Source: Rubrobacter sp. (lineage in GTDB: Bacteria; Actinomycetota; Rubrobacteria; Rubrobacterales; Rubrobacteraceae). Taken from it: a stretch of DNA of 9,234 nt. Numbering within the stretch: position 1 is the stretch's first letter; every line of letters starts with the position of its first letter. The notes below the pieces were generated by a model that was given only the letters and a program-made list of their open reading frames with translations, ran no database searches and was not told where the DNA came from. A program made the position numbers and the translations under genes. Shown one piece after another: positions 1 through 6,169 of this stretch. The stretch covers positions 1-9,234 of the forward strand of contig JADDPV010000278.1 in the NCBI GenBank assembly GCA_016781705.1, given 5' to 3'.

Positions 1-1
1 C

Positions 2-856
2 ATCCCTACGCAGCCGGAGGAGATCGCCGAGCAGGTCGCGCGCTGCTGCGAGCTCGGGGCGAGTATCGCCGCCATCCACGCCCGCCGGCCCGAAGACGAC
101 GCCCCGACCTGCAACCCGGAGGTCTACCGGAGGATCAACGATCTCGTCCGCGAGCGCTGCGACATCATTATCAACAACAGCACCGGTGGCGGCGTGGGTG
201 GTGACATGACGCACGAGCTGGGGAGCGGGCTGGAAGAGATCTCCTTCGAGGAGCGCTTGAAGGGGTTGGAGGCCGGGGCGGAGATGGCGACCTTCGACTG
301 CCAAACGATAGTCGCGCTCTTCGGTGGCCGGGAGACCCTGGTTAATACGACGCCGACGAAGTGCGACATCCTGGCCGAGCGGATGCGCGAGAGGGGCATC
401 AAGCCCGAGTGGGAGGTCTTCGATCTGCCGCACATCTTGCAGGACATGACGCGCCTGATAGAGGCTGGCTACGACCAATCGCCCCACTACGTAAACATCG
501 TCCTGAACGGCCACCACGGCTTCCAGGGAGCGCTGCCCTACACCCCGAAGATCCTGCAGATGCTGGTCGAAGCGCTCCCGCCGAACTGCGTCTTCAACGT
601 CTCCGCGATCGGCACGGCTCAACTGCCAGCGACGACCCACGCACTTATACTCGGCGGACACGTACGAGTCGGCCTGGAGGATAACCTCTACTACGCTAAG
701 GGCGAGCTGGCCACCAACGAACAGCTCGTAGAGCGCACCGTGCGAATCATTCGGGAATTAGGGCACGAGCCGGCCACCCCTTCGGAAGCGCGCGAGATGC
801 TTGGCCTGAGCCCCGTCAAGGCCCCGGTGTCCGCAGGAGAGGCCGGCGGCGAGTAA
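2..856 (+). CDS. Beta-keto acid cleavage enzyme (BKACE/Kce family, DUF849), 5' end outside window
   Basis: The frame is open from the first bases of the window to TAA at 854-856, giving 284 visible residues, so only about 20-30 N-terminal residues should be missing. The family condenses a beta-keto acid with acetyl-CoA, giving acetoacetate and a new CoA ester; the prototype Kce acts on 3-keto-5-aminohexanoate in lysine fermentation. Visible family marks are STGGG after a hydrophobic strand, a KPEWEVFD segment, LNGHHGFQG, the RVGLEDN motif (Arg-Glu-Asp, matching Kce Arg226/Glu230/Asp231) near visible residues 222-228, and a terminal ATPSEAREMLGL. Oddly, the zinc-binding HxH motif reads A-I-H at visible residues 24-26: the first histidine is alanine (codon 71-73), and the usual RDP reads RRP. 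The family call is confident; the substrate is unknown, and full activity is uncertain given the missing ligand. An ATG at 194 is internal. Confidence 0.93.
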   Translation: MPTQPEEIAEQVARCCELGASIAAIHARRPEDDAPTCNPEVYRRINDLVRERCDIIINNSTGGGVGGDMTHELGSGLEEISFEERLKGLEAGAEMATFDCQTIVALFGGRETLVNTTPTKCDILAERMRERGIKPEWEVFDLPHILQDMTRLIEAGYDQSPHYVNIVLNGHHGFQGALPYTPKILQMLVEALPPNCVFNVSAIGTAQLPATTHALILGGHVRVGLEDNLYYAKGELATNEQLVERTVRIIRELGHEPATPSEAREMLGLSPVKAPVSAGEAGGE

Positions 857-888
857 CGTCGAAGGCTCGGTGGCCAGCCCCTCGGAAT

Positions 889-920
889 GGGCGCGGAGGA
901 TGTGAAGAAGCTCCGCGCCC
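889..920. terminator. Hairpin between convergent genes
   Basis: Perfect 10-bp inverted repeat, GGGCGCGGAG (889-898) and CTCCGCGCCC (911-920), with a 12-nt loop. It lies 32 bp after the stop of the BKACE gene and 55 bp beyond the end of the convergent DUF2795 gene, so it can serve both directions. There is only TTAGAAA on the plus side and no long T tract, so it would be an actinobacterial hairpin-type terminator. Confidence 0.6.
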
Positions 921-975
921 TTAGAAAGCCAGAAGGCAGTGTGAAAGACCTCCCGGACAAGGTTCTGTCCTCCCG

Positions 976-1191
976 CTAGCGGCCTTGCAGCGCCTGCAAG
1001 ACCTCGTTCGGGCCGTTGAAGCGTTCGATGGCGGAGTTTCTTATCTGGCTGACGAGATTCTGCGGTGCTCCGTTGCTTTGGGCGTTCGAGGCGACCTCCT
1101 CCTTTTGGGCCGGGAAGTTTACACCCTGCAGGAACGGCTGGAGTTGGCCCAAGTCGAGGCTGCCCAAATCGCCCCAGTTACCCACATCCAT
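976..1191 (-). CDS. Small DUF2795 domain protein (71 aa)
   Basis: ATG at 1191-1189 is preceded by AGGAGGA (complement of 1199-1205) with a 7-nt spacer, an ideal ribosome binding site that fixes the start; the stop is TAG at 978-976. The protein has a short N-terminal lead with repeated Leu-Gly, then a DUF2795-like core: LQPFLQGVNFPAQKEEVAS, an alpha-helical hydrophilic stretch, and a terminal FNGPNEVLQAL helix. These proteins are common in GC-rich actinobacteria and have no assigned biochemical function; they are small, probably cytosolic, and often stress-associated, but that role is not shown here. It is convergent with the BKACE gene and appears monocistronic. The 71-residue length is normal for the family. 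Confidence 0.8.
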   Translation of the reverse strand: MDVGNWGDLGSLDLGQLQPFLQGVNFPAQKEEVASNAQSNGAPQNLVSQIRNSAIERFNGPNEVLQALQGR

Positions 1192-1412
1192 GCCTTCGTC
1201 CTCCTATATTAGGTTCTACGCCATCGGTGACCTTGTTTACCCGCCGCCCCCGACAGATAAAATCAAGCTGCTGGCTCGGTCCCTTACTCCCCCCTTACTC
1301 ACCCAACGCGAGGGAAGGGTGTGTTTTCCGCAGGCACGCTCATGTTTACCAGAGCGGCCGACCGCCGCCCATTCGCTCGCTTGCCCACAGGGCGAGCAGA
1401 GGGTAGGTCTGC
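1192..1412. other. Upstream region of the DUF2795 gene and junction to a gene remnant
   Basis: Apart from the ribosome binding site at 1199-1205 I see no gene here. A weak promoter candidate on the minus strand is TTGATTTTAT (complement of about 1256-1265) followed by GGGTAA (complement of about 1239-1244), loosely like a stress sigma factor promoter. Two direct repeats lie further upstream (separate entry). At about 1404-1412 the sequence switches abruptly to glutaryl-CoA dehydrogenase coding sequence, with a TAG in that frame at 1404-1406. The 1320-1400 stretch is open in several frames without recognisable homology. Confidence 0.45.
1281..1300. repeat. Tandem 9-bp direct repeat with 11-bp period
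   Basis: CCCTTACTC occurs at 1281-1289 and again at 1292-1300. On the minus strand this reads GAGTAAGGG twice, one helical turn apart, 90-109 bp upstream of the DUF2795 start. Such 11-bp phased direct repeats are the layout used by OmpR/PhoB-type response regulators. An operator role is inference only. Confidence 0.35.
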
Positions 1413-1574
1413 CTGGAGGCGCGGGACGTCCTCGGGGGGAACGGCATCCTCCTCGAGTACCACGTCGTGGGGCACGCCACCAACATGGAGGCGGTCTACA
1501 CCTACGGGGGCACCGACTCCATCAACTCTCTCATAGTCGGGCGCGAGATCACGGGCATCAGGGCTTTCTCTTAG
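1407..1574 (+). pseudogene. C-terminal remnant of glutaryl-CoA dehydrogenase (acyl-CoA dehydrogenase family)
   Basis: From about 1413 the frame reads LEARDVLGGNGILLEYHVV, then NMEAVYTYGGTDSINSLIVG and REITGIRAFS, ending at TAG 1572-1574. This is the conserved end of glutaryl-CoA dehydrogenase, a roughly 390-residue FAD enzyme that converts glutaryl-CoA to crotonyl-CoA in lysine and tryptophan breakdown. Only about 53 residues remain; the frame is closed upstream by TAG at 1404-1406, with no homologous sequence before it. The catalytic base, the Glu of the family TYEGT motif, is Gly here (GGG at 1506-1508), and the usual R-H-M before NMEAVYT reads G-H-A-T. Both the truncation and these substitutions point to a non-functional relic. 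Its neighbour, a BKACE, also fits lysine-type catabolism, so an old operon may have stood here. Confidence 0.85.
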
Positions 1575-1602
1575 AGATATAGGCTCAAGAGAGGAGAAGA
1601 CG

Positions 1603-1884
1603 ATGATGAGCAAACGTCGGAGAAGAACCGCGGTGGGTAAACCGTTGGGCCTGCGCGAAGCGGCTACGGCTACGGCGTCCGGGGGGGACGAAAGCGATCC
1701 GCAGAGCGTTACACGCCCGACCAACCGTCGCTGTGCGCAGGATCGTTTGCTACGAAACTTTGGCGATAACCCGGATGAGAAACGATGGATGATCACAACT
1801 CCGGGTTGTCCGGTCCGATCTGGGCCGACACGCCCGTTCTGTTCGAGAAGACCCTCGACGGCACGCTCGGCTGCGAGGTGTTGA
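1603..1884 (+). CDS. Unrecognised ORF with a strong ribosome binding site, probably a truncated gene start
   Basis: GAGGAG at 1591-1596 lies 6 nt before ATG at 1603 (a second ATG follows at 1606), only 28 bp after the stop of the glutaryl-CoA dehydrogenase remnant, which is typical operon spacing. The 93-residue product begins MMSKRRRRTAVGKPLG and is basic and of low complexity. I recognise no family, and its last 33 codons overlap the thioesterase reading frame, so at least the tail is spurious. The likeliest reading is the genuine start of a gene downstream of gcdH whose body was lost in a deletion that fused it to the thioesterase region. Translation today is possible, function doubtful. 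Confidence 0.25.
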   Translation: MMSKRRRRTAVGKPLGLREAATATASGGDESDPQSVTRPTNRRCAQDRLLRNFGDNPDEKRWMITTPGCPVRSGPTRPFCSRRPSTARSAARC

Positions 1885-2217
1885 GCTTGACCGACGAGCT
1901 CGCCCGGGGGCGCGTGCGCGTCACCGACCGGGTCAGGCAGATGTGGGGCCTGGTGCACGGTGGGGTCTACGCCGCTTTGGCCGAGATGCTCGCGTCGGAG
2001 GCCACGGTCTCCGCCGTCCACGGAGCGGGTCGATCGCAGTTGGGCTCCGAACCACACGAGCTTCCTCCGCCCCGTTACGGAGGGCACGGTCCACGCCGAG
2101 GCGAGGAGGCTGCACCGCGGCAGGACAACGTGGCTGTGGGAGGTCTTCCTCGAGGACGACGAGGGCAGGCTGTGCGCCGTCTCGAGGGTCACCCTGACGG
2201 TACGCCCTCGCCCATAA
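1785..2217 (+). pseudogene. PaaI-type hotdog thioesterase, frameshifted
   Basis: The first frame, from ATG 1785, gives MDDHNSGLSGPIWADTPVLF and continues to the hotdog motif GLVHGGVYAALAEMLASEAT (residues 55-74). His58-Gly-Gly and the acidic Glu67 sit where PaaI/4HBT-type thioesterases carry them. After LGS (ending at 2048) homology continues one base later at 2050 as NHTSFLRPVTEGTVHAEA and ends WEVFLEDDEGRLCAVSRVTL plus a short tail, with TAA at 2215-2217. Removing one base near 2046-2049 restores 143 residues, the usual length. As written, the first frame runs on to about 2234 with nonsense sequence. The family hydrolyses acyl- or aroyl-CoA thioesters. The start lacks a clear Shine-Dalgarno, and an in-frame TGA at 1776 excludes a longer form. 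It is either a recent pseudogene or a sequencing indel. Confidence 0.88.
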
Positions 2218-2437
2218 AGCCGAGGGGTTGCTAACGGTAGCGAGGGGAGACAAACGAAAACCAGTTATAAGATCGCTTGCGAGCTCAGGCGGGCGGACTG
2301 CAAGGAGCTGGCGGAAACCGTCGGGTATGAACCCGCCCGGCTGCGGGCAACCCGTCCCTGCTCACGAGCGAGCCGCGAATATCCTAGTCGCTGATGCGGT
2401 CCACAGTGGGACCGGCGACGCGTAATCCGCGGAGTCC
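2218..2437. other. Non-coding stretch without recognisable gene
   Basis: Between the thioesterase end and the putative attachment region I find only short overlapping frames on both strands, with no ribosome binding site and no familiar motif. Base composition is a little lower in GC than the flanking genes. It may be remnant mobile-element DNA, given the adjacent tRNA fragment. Confidence 0.4.
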
Positions 2438-2458
2438 TGACACCACTCTGACACCACC
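2438..2458 (+). repeat. TGACACCAC direct repeat pair (possible integrase arm sites)
   Basis: TGACACCACT at 2438-2447 is followed one base later by TGACACCACC at 2449-2458, an 11-bp period. A third copy, TGACACCACT, lies at 2677-2686. The copies flank the tRNA-Val fragment on both sides, as arm-type integrase binding sites do around a phage attP core. The function is inferred from layout. Confidence 0.5.
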
Positions 2459-2558
2459 GCGGGCGCAATACGGTGCAACGCGGGGCAAGCGAAAGACGAG
2501 AAAACCCCGTAAGTGAGCGACATTCGCACACCCGTGCAACTCCAAGCAACACCCTCAA

Positions 2559-2607
2559 TCTCCCTTACAAGGAGGGGGGCGCTGGTTCGAACCCAGCATC
2601 GCCCACA
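2559..2607 (+). other. 3' half of tRNA-Val(TAC), probable att core
   Basis: The sequence folds as the 3' part of a tRNA: anticodon stem TCTCC/GGAGG (2559-2563, 2571-2575) around the loop CTTACAA with anticodon TAC (2566-2568), variable loop GGGGC, T arm GCTGG-TTCGAAC-CCAGC (2581-2597), 3' acceptor strand ATCGCCC (2598-2604) and discriminator A. The matching 5' acceptor strand (GGGCGAT) and D arm are absent upstream, so this is not a working tRNA. Fragments running from the anticodon loop to the 3' end are the classical duplicated core left by tyrosine-recombinase integration into a tRNA gene. Confidence 0.85.
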
Positions 2608-2676
2608 ATGAAAAGTGGTGGTTCTGCAAGACAAACGTGGGGTGGAACAAAGTTTGGGAAACGGTTCAAACCTCTT

Positions 2677-2686
2677 TGACACCACT
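2677..2686 (+). repeat. Third TGACACCACT copy
   Basis: Same orientation and sequence as the copy at 2438-2447, located 70 bp beyond the tRNA fragment. It completes a core-flanked-by-repeats arrangement resembling attP. Confidence 0.5.
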
Positions 2687-2783
2687 GCCACAACGCTACG
2701 GGCGAAGCGTACGCAAGAGTAGCGCGGGACTGGGCTAGGCTTCATACTCCGGCCGGAGAAAAAGTGACAGGAGGAGGGCCATC

Positions 2784-3858
2784 GTGCCGCTAGACCCGCA
2801 GGCAGACGCGTTACTCAAGCAGATGAAGGCCGACGGTGTCCCGGACATTTCGGAGATGAGCGTCCCGCAGGCGCGGGCATTCCTAGATCAGGCCTTCGGC
2901 AACATGGTGCCGAACCCCGAGCCCATGGCCGAGATCAGGGACTTCACCGTGCCGGGACCGGCGGGAAGGCTCCCGGTGCGCCTCTACAAGCCGGAAGGCT
3001 CCGAGGCCAACCCACCGCTCGTGGTCTACTACCACGGCGGAGGTTGGGTCATCGGGAACGTCCACGCCTACGACGCCACCTGCCGCGCTTTGGCGAGCGC
3101 CTCGGGATGCGCCGTCGCTTCGGTGGAGTACCGCCTCGCCCCGGAGACGAGCTTCCCTGCGGCCCCGGAGGACTGCTACGCGGCGACGAAGTGGCTCGTC
3201 GAGAACGCCTCGCCCTTAGAGCGCATTTCAAAACCGCCACTCCAGGTGCCTGTGCGGATCGGAACACGCCCAAAATAGGGGAATACTTGCTGAGATCTGC
3301 CCGTCCTTGCTCGCGACCCGTCTGTCTCCAACAAGGTTTTGAAATGCACTCTTAGGGGTGAACGGCGATCGCGTCGCGGTCGCCGGGGATTCCGCCGGGG
3401 GCAACCTGGCGGCGGTCGTTGCACTGATGGCCCGCGACAGGGGCGGGCCAAAGATCTCCTATCAGGTCCTGATCTACCCGGCCGTGGACGTCTTGGGCGA
3501 CTACCCCTCGCGCGAGGAGAACGCCGAGGGCTACTTCCTGACGATTAGGGCGATGCGGTGGTTCTACGACCACTACATCCAGGACGAGTTTCATGCGAAG
3601 GAGCCTCTGGCCTCGCCTCTTCTGGCCGAAGACCACTCCGGGCTGCCGCCCGCGATCGTCATCACCGCAGGGTACGACCCTTTGCGCGACGAGGGCGAGG
3701 CTTACGCGCAGAAGCTGCGCGAGGCCGGGGTCGAAGTAAAGCTGAGCCGCTACGGCAGTACCATCCACGGCTTCGTGTCTATGATCGGGGCCCTGGACGA
3801 CGCCCGCAAGTCCATAGACGAGATGGGACAGGAGCTACGCGCCGCCTTGAAGCCCTGA
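2784..3858 (+). pseudogene. HSL-family alpha/beta-hydrolase esterase interrupted by a MITE
   Basis: GTG at 2784 follows GGAGGAGGG (2770-2778). Residues 1-145 run to 3218; the insert 3219-3354 (element plus duplicated TTA) follows; coding resumes at 3355 (GVNGDRVAVAGDSAGGN) and ends at TGA 3856-3858. Removing exactly 136 bp restores a 312-residue protein of normal length for the hormone-sensitive-lipase family. Seen motifs are the oxyanion HGGGW (84-88), nucleophile GDSAGG with Ser158, Asp253 in GYDPLRDEG and His283 in TIHGF, spaced almost exactly as in the known esterase EST2. The family hydrolyses short-chain esters, in some cases lactones, usually in the cytosol. As it stands, the first fragment stops at TAG 3276-3278 inside the insert and has no catalytic Ser, while the second lacks the oxyanion motif, so neither should work. 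The rest is undamaged, implying recent inactivation. Confidence 0.95.
3219..3351. mobile_element. 133-bp MITE with 17-bp terminal inverted repeats
   Basis: The left end GAGCGCATTTCAAAACC (3219-3235) and right end GGTTTTGAAATGCACTC (3335-3351) are inverted copies matching at 16 of 17 positions. The flanks carry a TTA duplication (3216-3218 and 3352-3354). The 99-bp interior has no coding capacity for a transposase, so the element must be mobilised in trans. A 3-bp TNA duplication fits the IS5 superfamily (IS1031/IS427 groups); a TA duplication of IS630 type cannot be excluded. The exact restoration of the esterase frame on removal proves the boundaries. Confidence 0.92.
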
Positions 3859-3881
3859 GCCGTCCGAATAAGGTTTCTTGC

Positions 3882-3911
3882 GAAGGGATCTCCCACACAG
3901 GAGATCCCTTC
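3882..3911 (+). terminator. Strong hairpin after the esterase gene
   Basis: Perfect 12-bp inverted repeat GAAGGGATCTCC (3882-3893) and GGAGATCCCTTC (3900-3911) with loop CACACA, 23 bp beyond the esterase stop. There is no T tract afterwards. It probably terminates the esterase transcript, and on the other strand that of the integrase relic. Confidence 0.7.
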
Positions 3912-3959
3912 TGCGGTCTGCCGATGGAAGGCATCCAGTGAGAGTAACGCTCTAGGATT

Positions 3960-4563
3960 CGGCGGGGAGAGTATCTCGCCTAACGCGTTAGCGGTGCGTT
4001 TCGCCGAAGAATCGTAGTGGTGGGTGTACCGCTTTCAGCGTGAAAGCGGCCGATGCGTGCCGGGCGAGGGCTTGCAGATCCCTTATGGGCTCGCCGCGCT
4101 GGGCCAGCAGCGACAGGCAGCTATGCCGGAGGTCGTGGAAGCGGCCCGGGGGAGGCACGCTCGCTTGAGCAGCGGCTTGTAGTAGCGGTTCACGACGTTC
4201 TGGGCGTCGATAGTCGTCCTGTGCCCGGAGGCGAAGACGAGCCCCTGCTCGTCGTAGGACGGCACCCTGAGCTTCTTCTCCTCTAGCTGGCGCTTGCGGT
4301 GACTCGTGAGGGTGCTCACGGCCCGCTGGGGCAGGCCCGCGCTCCTACGGAGGCGTTCTTGGGCTCGGAGAACCGTAGCCCGCCCCTGACGCGCTGTAGC
4401 TGGCGGCTTACCCGGACGTTCCCCCTTCCAGGTCCACGTCCTGCCAGCGAAGCTCAGGCGTCTCGCCTTGCCTGAGCCCGTACATGAGGCACAGGACGTA
4501 GAGCGCCTCGTAACGGTCGCTGCTCGAGGCGTCCGACAATGCTGGTCGGCCTATGGGTTCCAG
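3960..4563 (-). pseudogene. Tyrosine recombinase (phage-type integrase), multiply frameshifted relic
   Basis: Read on the minus strand, the catalytic domain appears in order but across changing frames: EPIGRPALSD and YVLCLMYGLRQGE (Arg codon 4473-4471), then RQLQRVRGGLRFSEPKNA (Lys codon 4360-4358), GLPQRAVSTLTSHRKRQLEE and DAQNVVNRYYKPLLKRA, then FHDLRHSCLSLLAQRGEP (His and Arg at 4137-4126), ARHAS (His 4059-4057, usually GHAS), and RYTHHYDSSAKRTA with the nucleophile Tyr at 4016-4014. At least four frame changes (near 4410, 4347, 4155 and 4032) separate these blocks, so no active enzyme can be made. The N-terminal SAM-like and arm-binding domains are not recognisable upstream of 4563, and no proper stop is identifiable. 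Such integrases insert elements into tRNA genes, matching the tRNA-Val fragment 1.4 kb away. Confidence 0.88.
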
Positions 4564-4957
4564 GCATCGTGGCGAGGTTTGATCCGAGGACATCGAATCC
4601 CCGAGGTTGTTTTTGTGTGGTGCCCTCGGACGCGCGCCCTGCGACGCCCCCAGGAGCGTCGCCACGGTTTCGAGAGCAAGACACATCTGCAGCCTTACTC
4701 TGGTACTGGTTGGCGAATCGGCTGCGCGAGGGGAACTATCTCTATGGACCTCTTCTGAATCCGCGCCCCTCGAGGGCCTCGAGACCCCCTTCTCAATCCA
4801 ATATGCGGCCTCAACGGTCTGGGTTTTCTATGATCGGTCGCACACTCGATTTCGCCTGTAGCATCACCGATTCGGGTTTTCTGTACAGTAGGGTGGCGCT
4901 ACGGCACGCATCGGGCACACCGTAGGGCCAAAAGACGACGTGGCAGAGGCGCTCACC
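4564..4957. other. Intergenic stretch without recognisable gene
   Basis: It lies between the integrase relic and the end of the MFS gene. Open frames exist on the plus strand (for example 4539-4925) but lack a ribosome binding site, shift character along their length and resemble no family I know. GC is visibly lower around 4700-4930 than in the flanks. The integrase N-terminus would be expected in its left part but is degraded or deleted. A compact palindrome of CTCGAGG arms lies near 4770-4785, without terminator features. Confidence 0.4.
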
Positions 4958-6169
4958 CTATCCTCGCGGGCTCGCGGCCCGCACCGCTAGGATCGCAGGT
5001 ACCGCTGCCACGAACAGCACCACCGCCCCGAGCCAGGGCGCAAAGTAAGAGCCCGTAGCGTCGCGCAGCGCCCCCGCAGCGAAAGGTCCCGCCGCCATCG
5101 CCAGCGCGAGCCCGGTCTGCTGCAGGCCCATGAGCCGACCGTAGAGCGCCCCGCCGAAGCGGCGCGACATCACCAGGGCCCGCAAGGGCAAGACCGACCC
5201 GAAGGCCACCCCGAACAGGCCGACGTACAGTTGAACGCGCCACCACGCGTGGGCCTCGAGAAGCACCACACCGGAGAGGGCCAGGAGCCCGAAGGTTGCC
5301 GCTACTAGCGCAGTCGGGCTCACGCGGTCGCCCAGGGCCGGGAGGAGGAAGCGTGCCGGCAGGCTCAGGAGCCCCGCGACCCCCACGGCTGCTGCGACCC
5401 CACCCGCCGGGAAGCCTAGGTCCTGCATGTAGGCCACCTGGTGGAAGAGCATGGCCCACGTCGCCGTTAGCCCGAGGAAGAAGGCTCCGCTAACGAGCCA
5501 GAAGACTCGGTCGGCGCTGTGGATGCCTTCCAGTATTGAGGCGAAGGCGCCACTTGGGTTGAGCTTCTCGGTCCTCGCTTCGGGTCGAGGCCTGTCCCGC
5601 ACGACGAGCAGCGAGAGCGACCCGACGACCACCAGCAGGACCGCCCCGAGCGACAGGGTTGCACCTCGCCAGCCCTCTCGCTCCACAAGCCACTGCGCAA
5701 GCGGGACGAACACCGTGGCCGAGAGCCCGGCGACCACCGTCAGGACGCCTATCGGCCTGCCCTTCGGCCCGTCGAACCACTGGTCGACGGCTACGTAGGC
5801 CGGCTCGTAGAACACGCAGGCCATCGCGGGGCCCAGAAGGAACGCCCAGGCGGCGAAGATTTGCCAGGACATCTCCGCCTGGGAGAACGCTGCTAGCCCC
5901 GCCGCGCCCGCTACCGCTCCGAACAGGAAGACGCGCTTGGGCCCCTTCGCGTCGCAGAGTGCGCCGACGGGGAGGGCCAAGGCCGCAGAGACAACCACCC
6001 CCAGGCCGAAGGCGGCGGAGAGAGTTCCCCTGCCGAACTCGCCCGCCGCGGCGCCCTCCCCGAGTAGGACGCCGAAGGAGTAGAAGATCGTCCCGTAGCC
6101 GACGTTCACGATGACGGCCGCGGCGACCACGACCAGCCACCCGCGCGTGGTCGCCTTCCGGTACGTCAC
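4958..6169 (-). CDS. MFS transporter, monocarboxylate/oxalate-formate antiporter-like
   Basis: This is a 403-residue integral membrane protein with about 12 hydrophobic segments (for example residues 11-36, 49-71, 79-96, 104-125, 140-160, 170-190, then 222-245, 255-277, 285-306, 313-334, 345-367, 375-397) and a charged central loop (191-221), the standard two-times-six MFS layout. A motif-A-like LCDAKGPKRVF (71-81) follows helix 2. The opening GWLVVVAAAVIVNVGYGTIF and overall length fit the MCT/OFA-type branch that moves small carboxylates by proton or anion coupling; the substrate is not deducible. GTG at 6169 overlaps the TGA of the upstream chimeric ORF (GTGA), indicating translational coupling, and GGGGA 7 nt upstream may assist. 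No frame damage is seen. Confidence 0.88.
   Translation of the reverse strand: MTYRKATTRGWLVVVAAAVIVNVGYGTIFYSFGVLLGEGAAAGEFGRGTLSAAFGLGVVVSAALALPVGALCDAKGPKRVFLFGAVAGAAGLAAFSQAEMSWQIFAAWAFLLGPAMACVFYEPAYVAVDQWFDGPKGRPIGVLTVVAGLSATVFVPLAQWLVEREGWRGATLSLGAVLLVVVGSLSLLVVRDRPRPEARTEKLNPSGAFASILEGIHSADRVFWLVSGAFFLGLTATWAMLFHQVAYMQDLGFPAGGVAAAVGVAGLLSLPARFLLPALGDRVSPTALVAATFGLLALSGVVLLEAHAWWRVQLYVGLFGVAFGSVLPLRALVMSRRFGGALYGRLMGLQQTGLALAMAAGPFAAGALRDATGSYFAPWLGAVVLFVAAVPAILAVRAASPRG

Noticed and set aside
887..979. Plus-strand 30-codon ORF starting MGAEDVKKLRALRKPEG
   Set aside because: It overlaps the shared hairpin at 889-920, lacks a ribosome binding site and resembles nothing known.
1281..1300. 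CRISPR-like repeat
   Set aside because: Only two short 9-bp copies with a 2-bp gap; no repeat-spacer array exists anywhere in the window.
1299..2192. Long minus-strand open frame of 297 codons
   Set aside because: It runs antisense to the gcdH remnant and the thioesterase, has no ribosome binding site and shows no recognisable motif; long antisense frames are expected in GC-rich coding DNA.
2559..2607. Functional tRNA gene
   Set aside because: No 5' acceptor strand or D arm is present upstream, so only the 3' half exists.
3358..3858. Independent 166-residue hydrolase starting at GTG 3358
   Set aside because: It is the distal half of the interrupted esterase, in frame with the proximal half once the 136-bp insert is removed, and lacks the oxyanion motif.
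4539..4925. Plus-strand 128-codon ORF opposite and beyond the integrase relic
   Set aside because: No ribosome binding site, no homology recognised, and it spans both relic and intergenic DNA.
5659..6114. Arg/Pro-rich plus-strand ORF inside the MFS gene
   Set aside because: Its composition is typical of an antisense shadow of a GC-rich membrane-protein gene.
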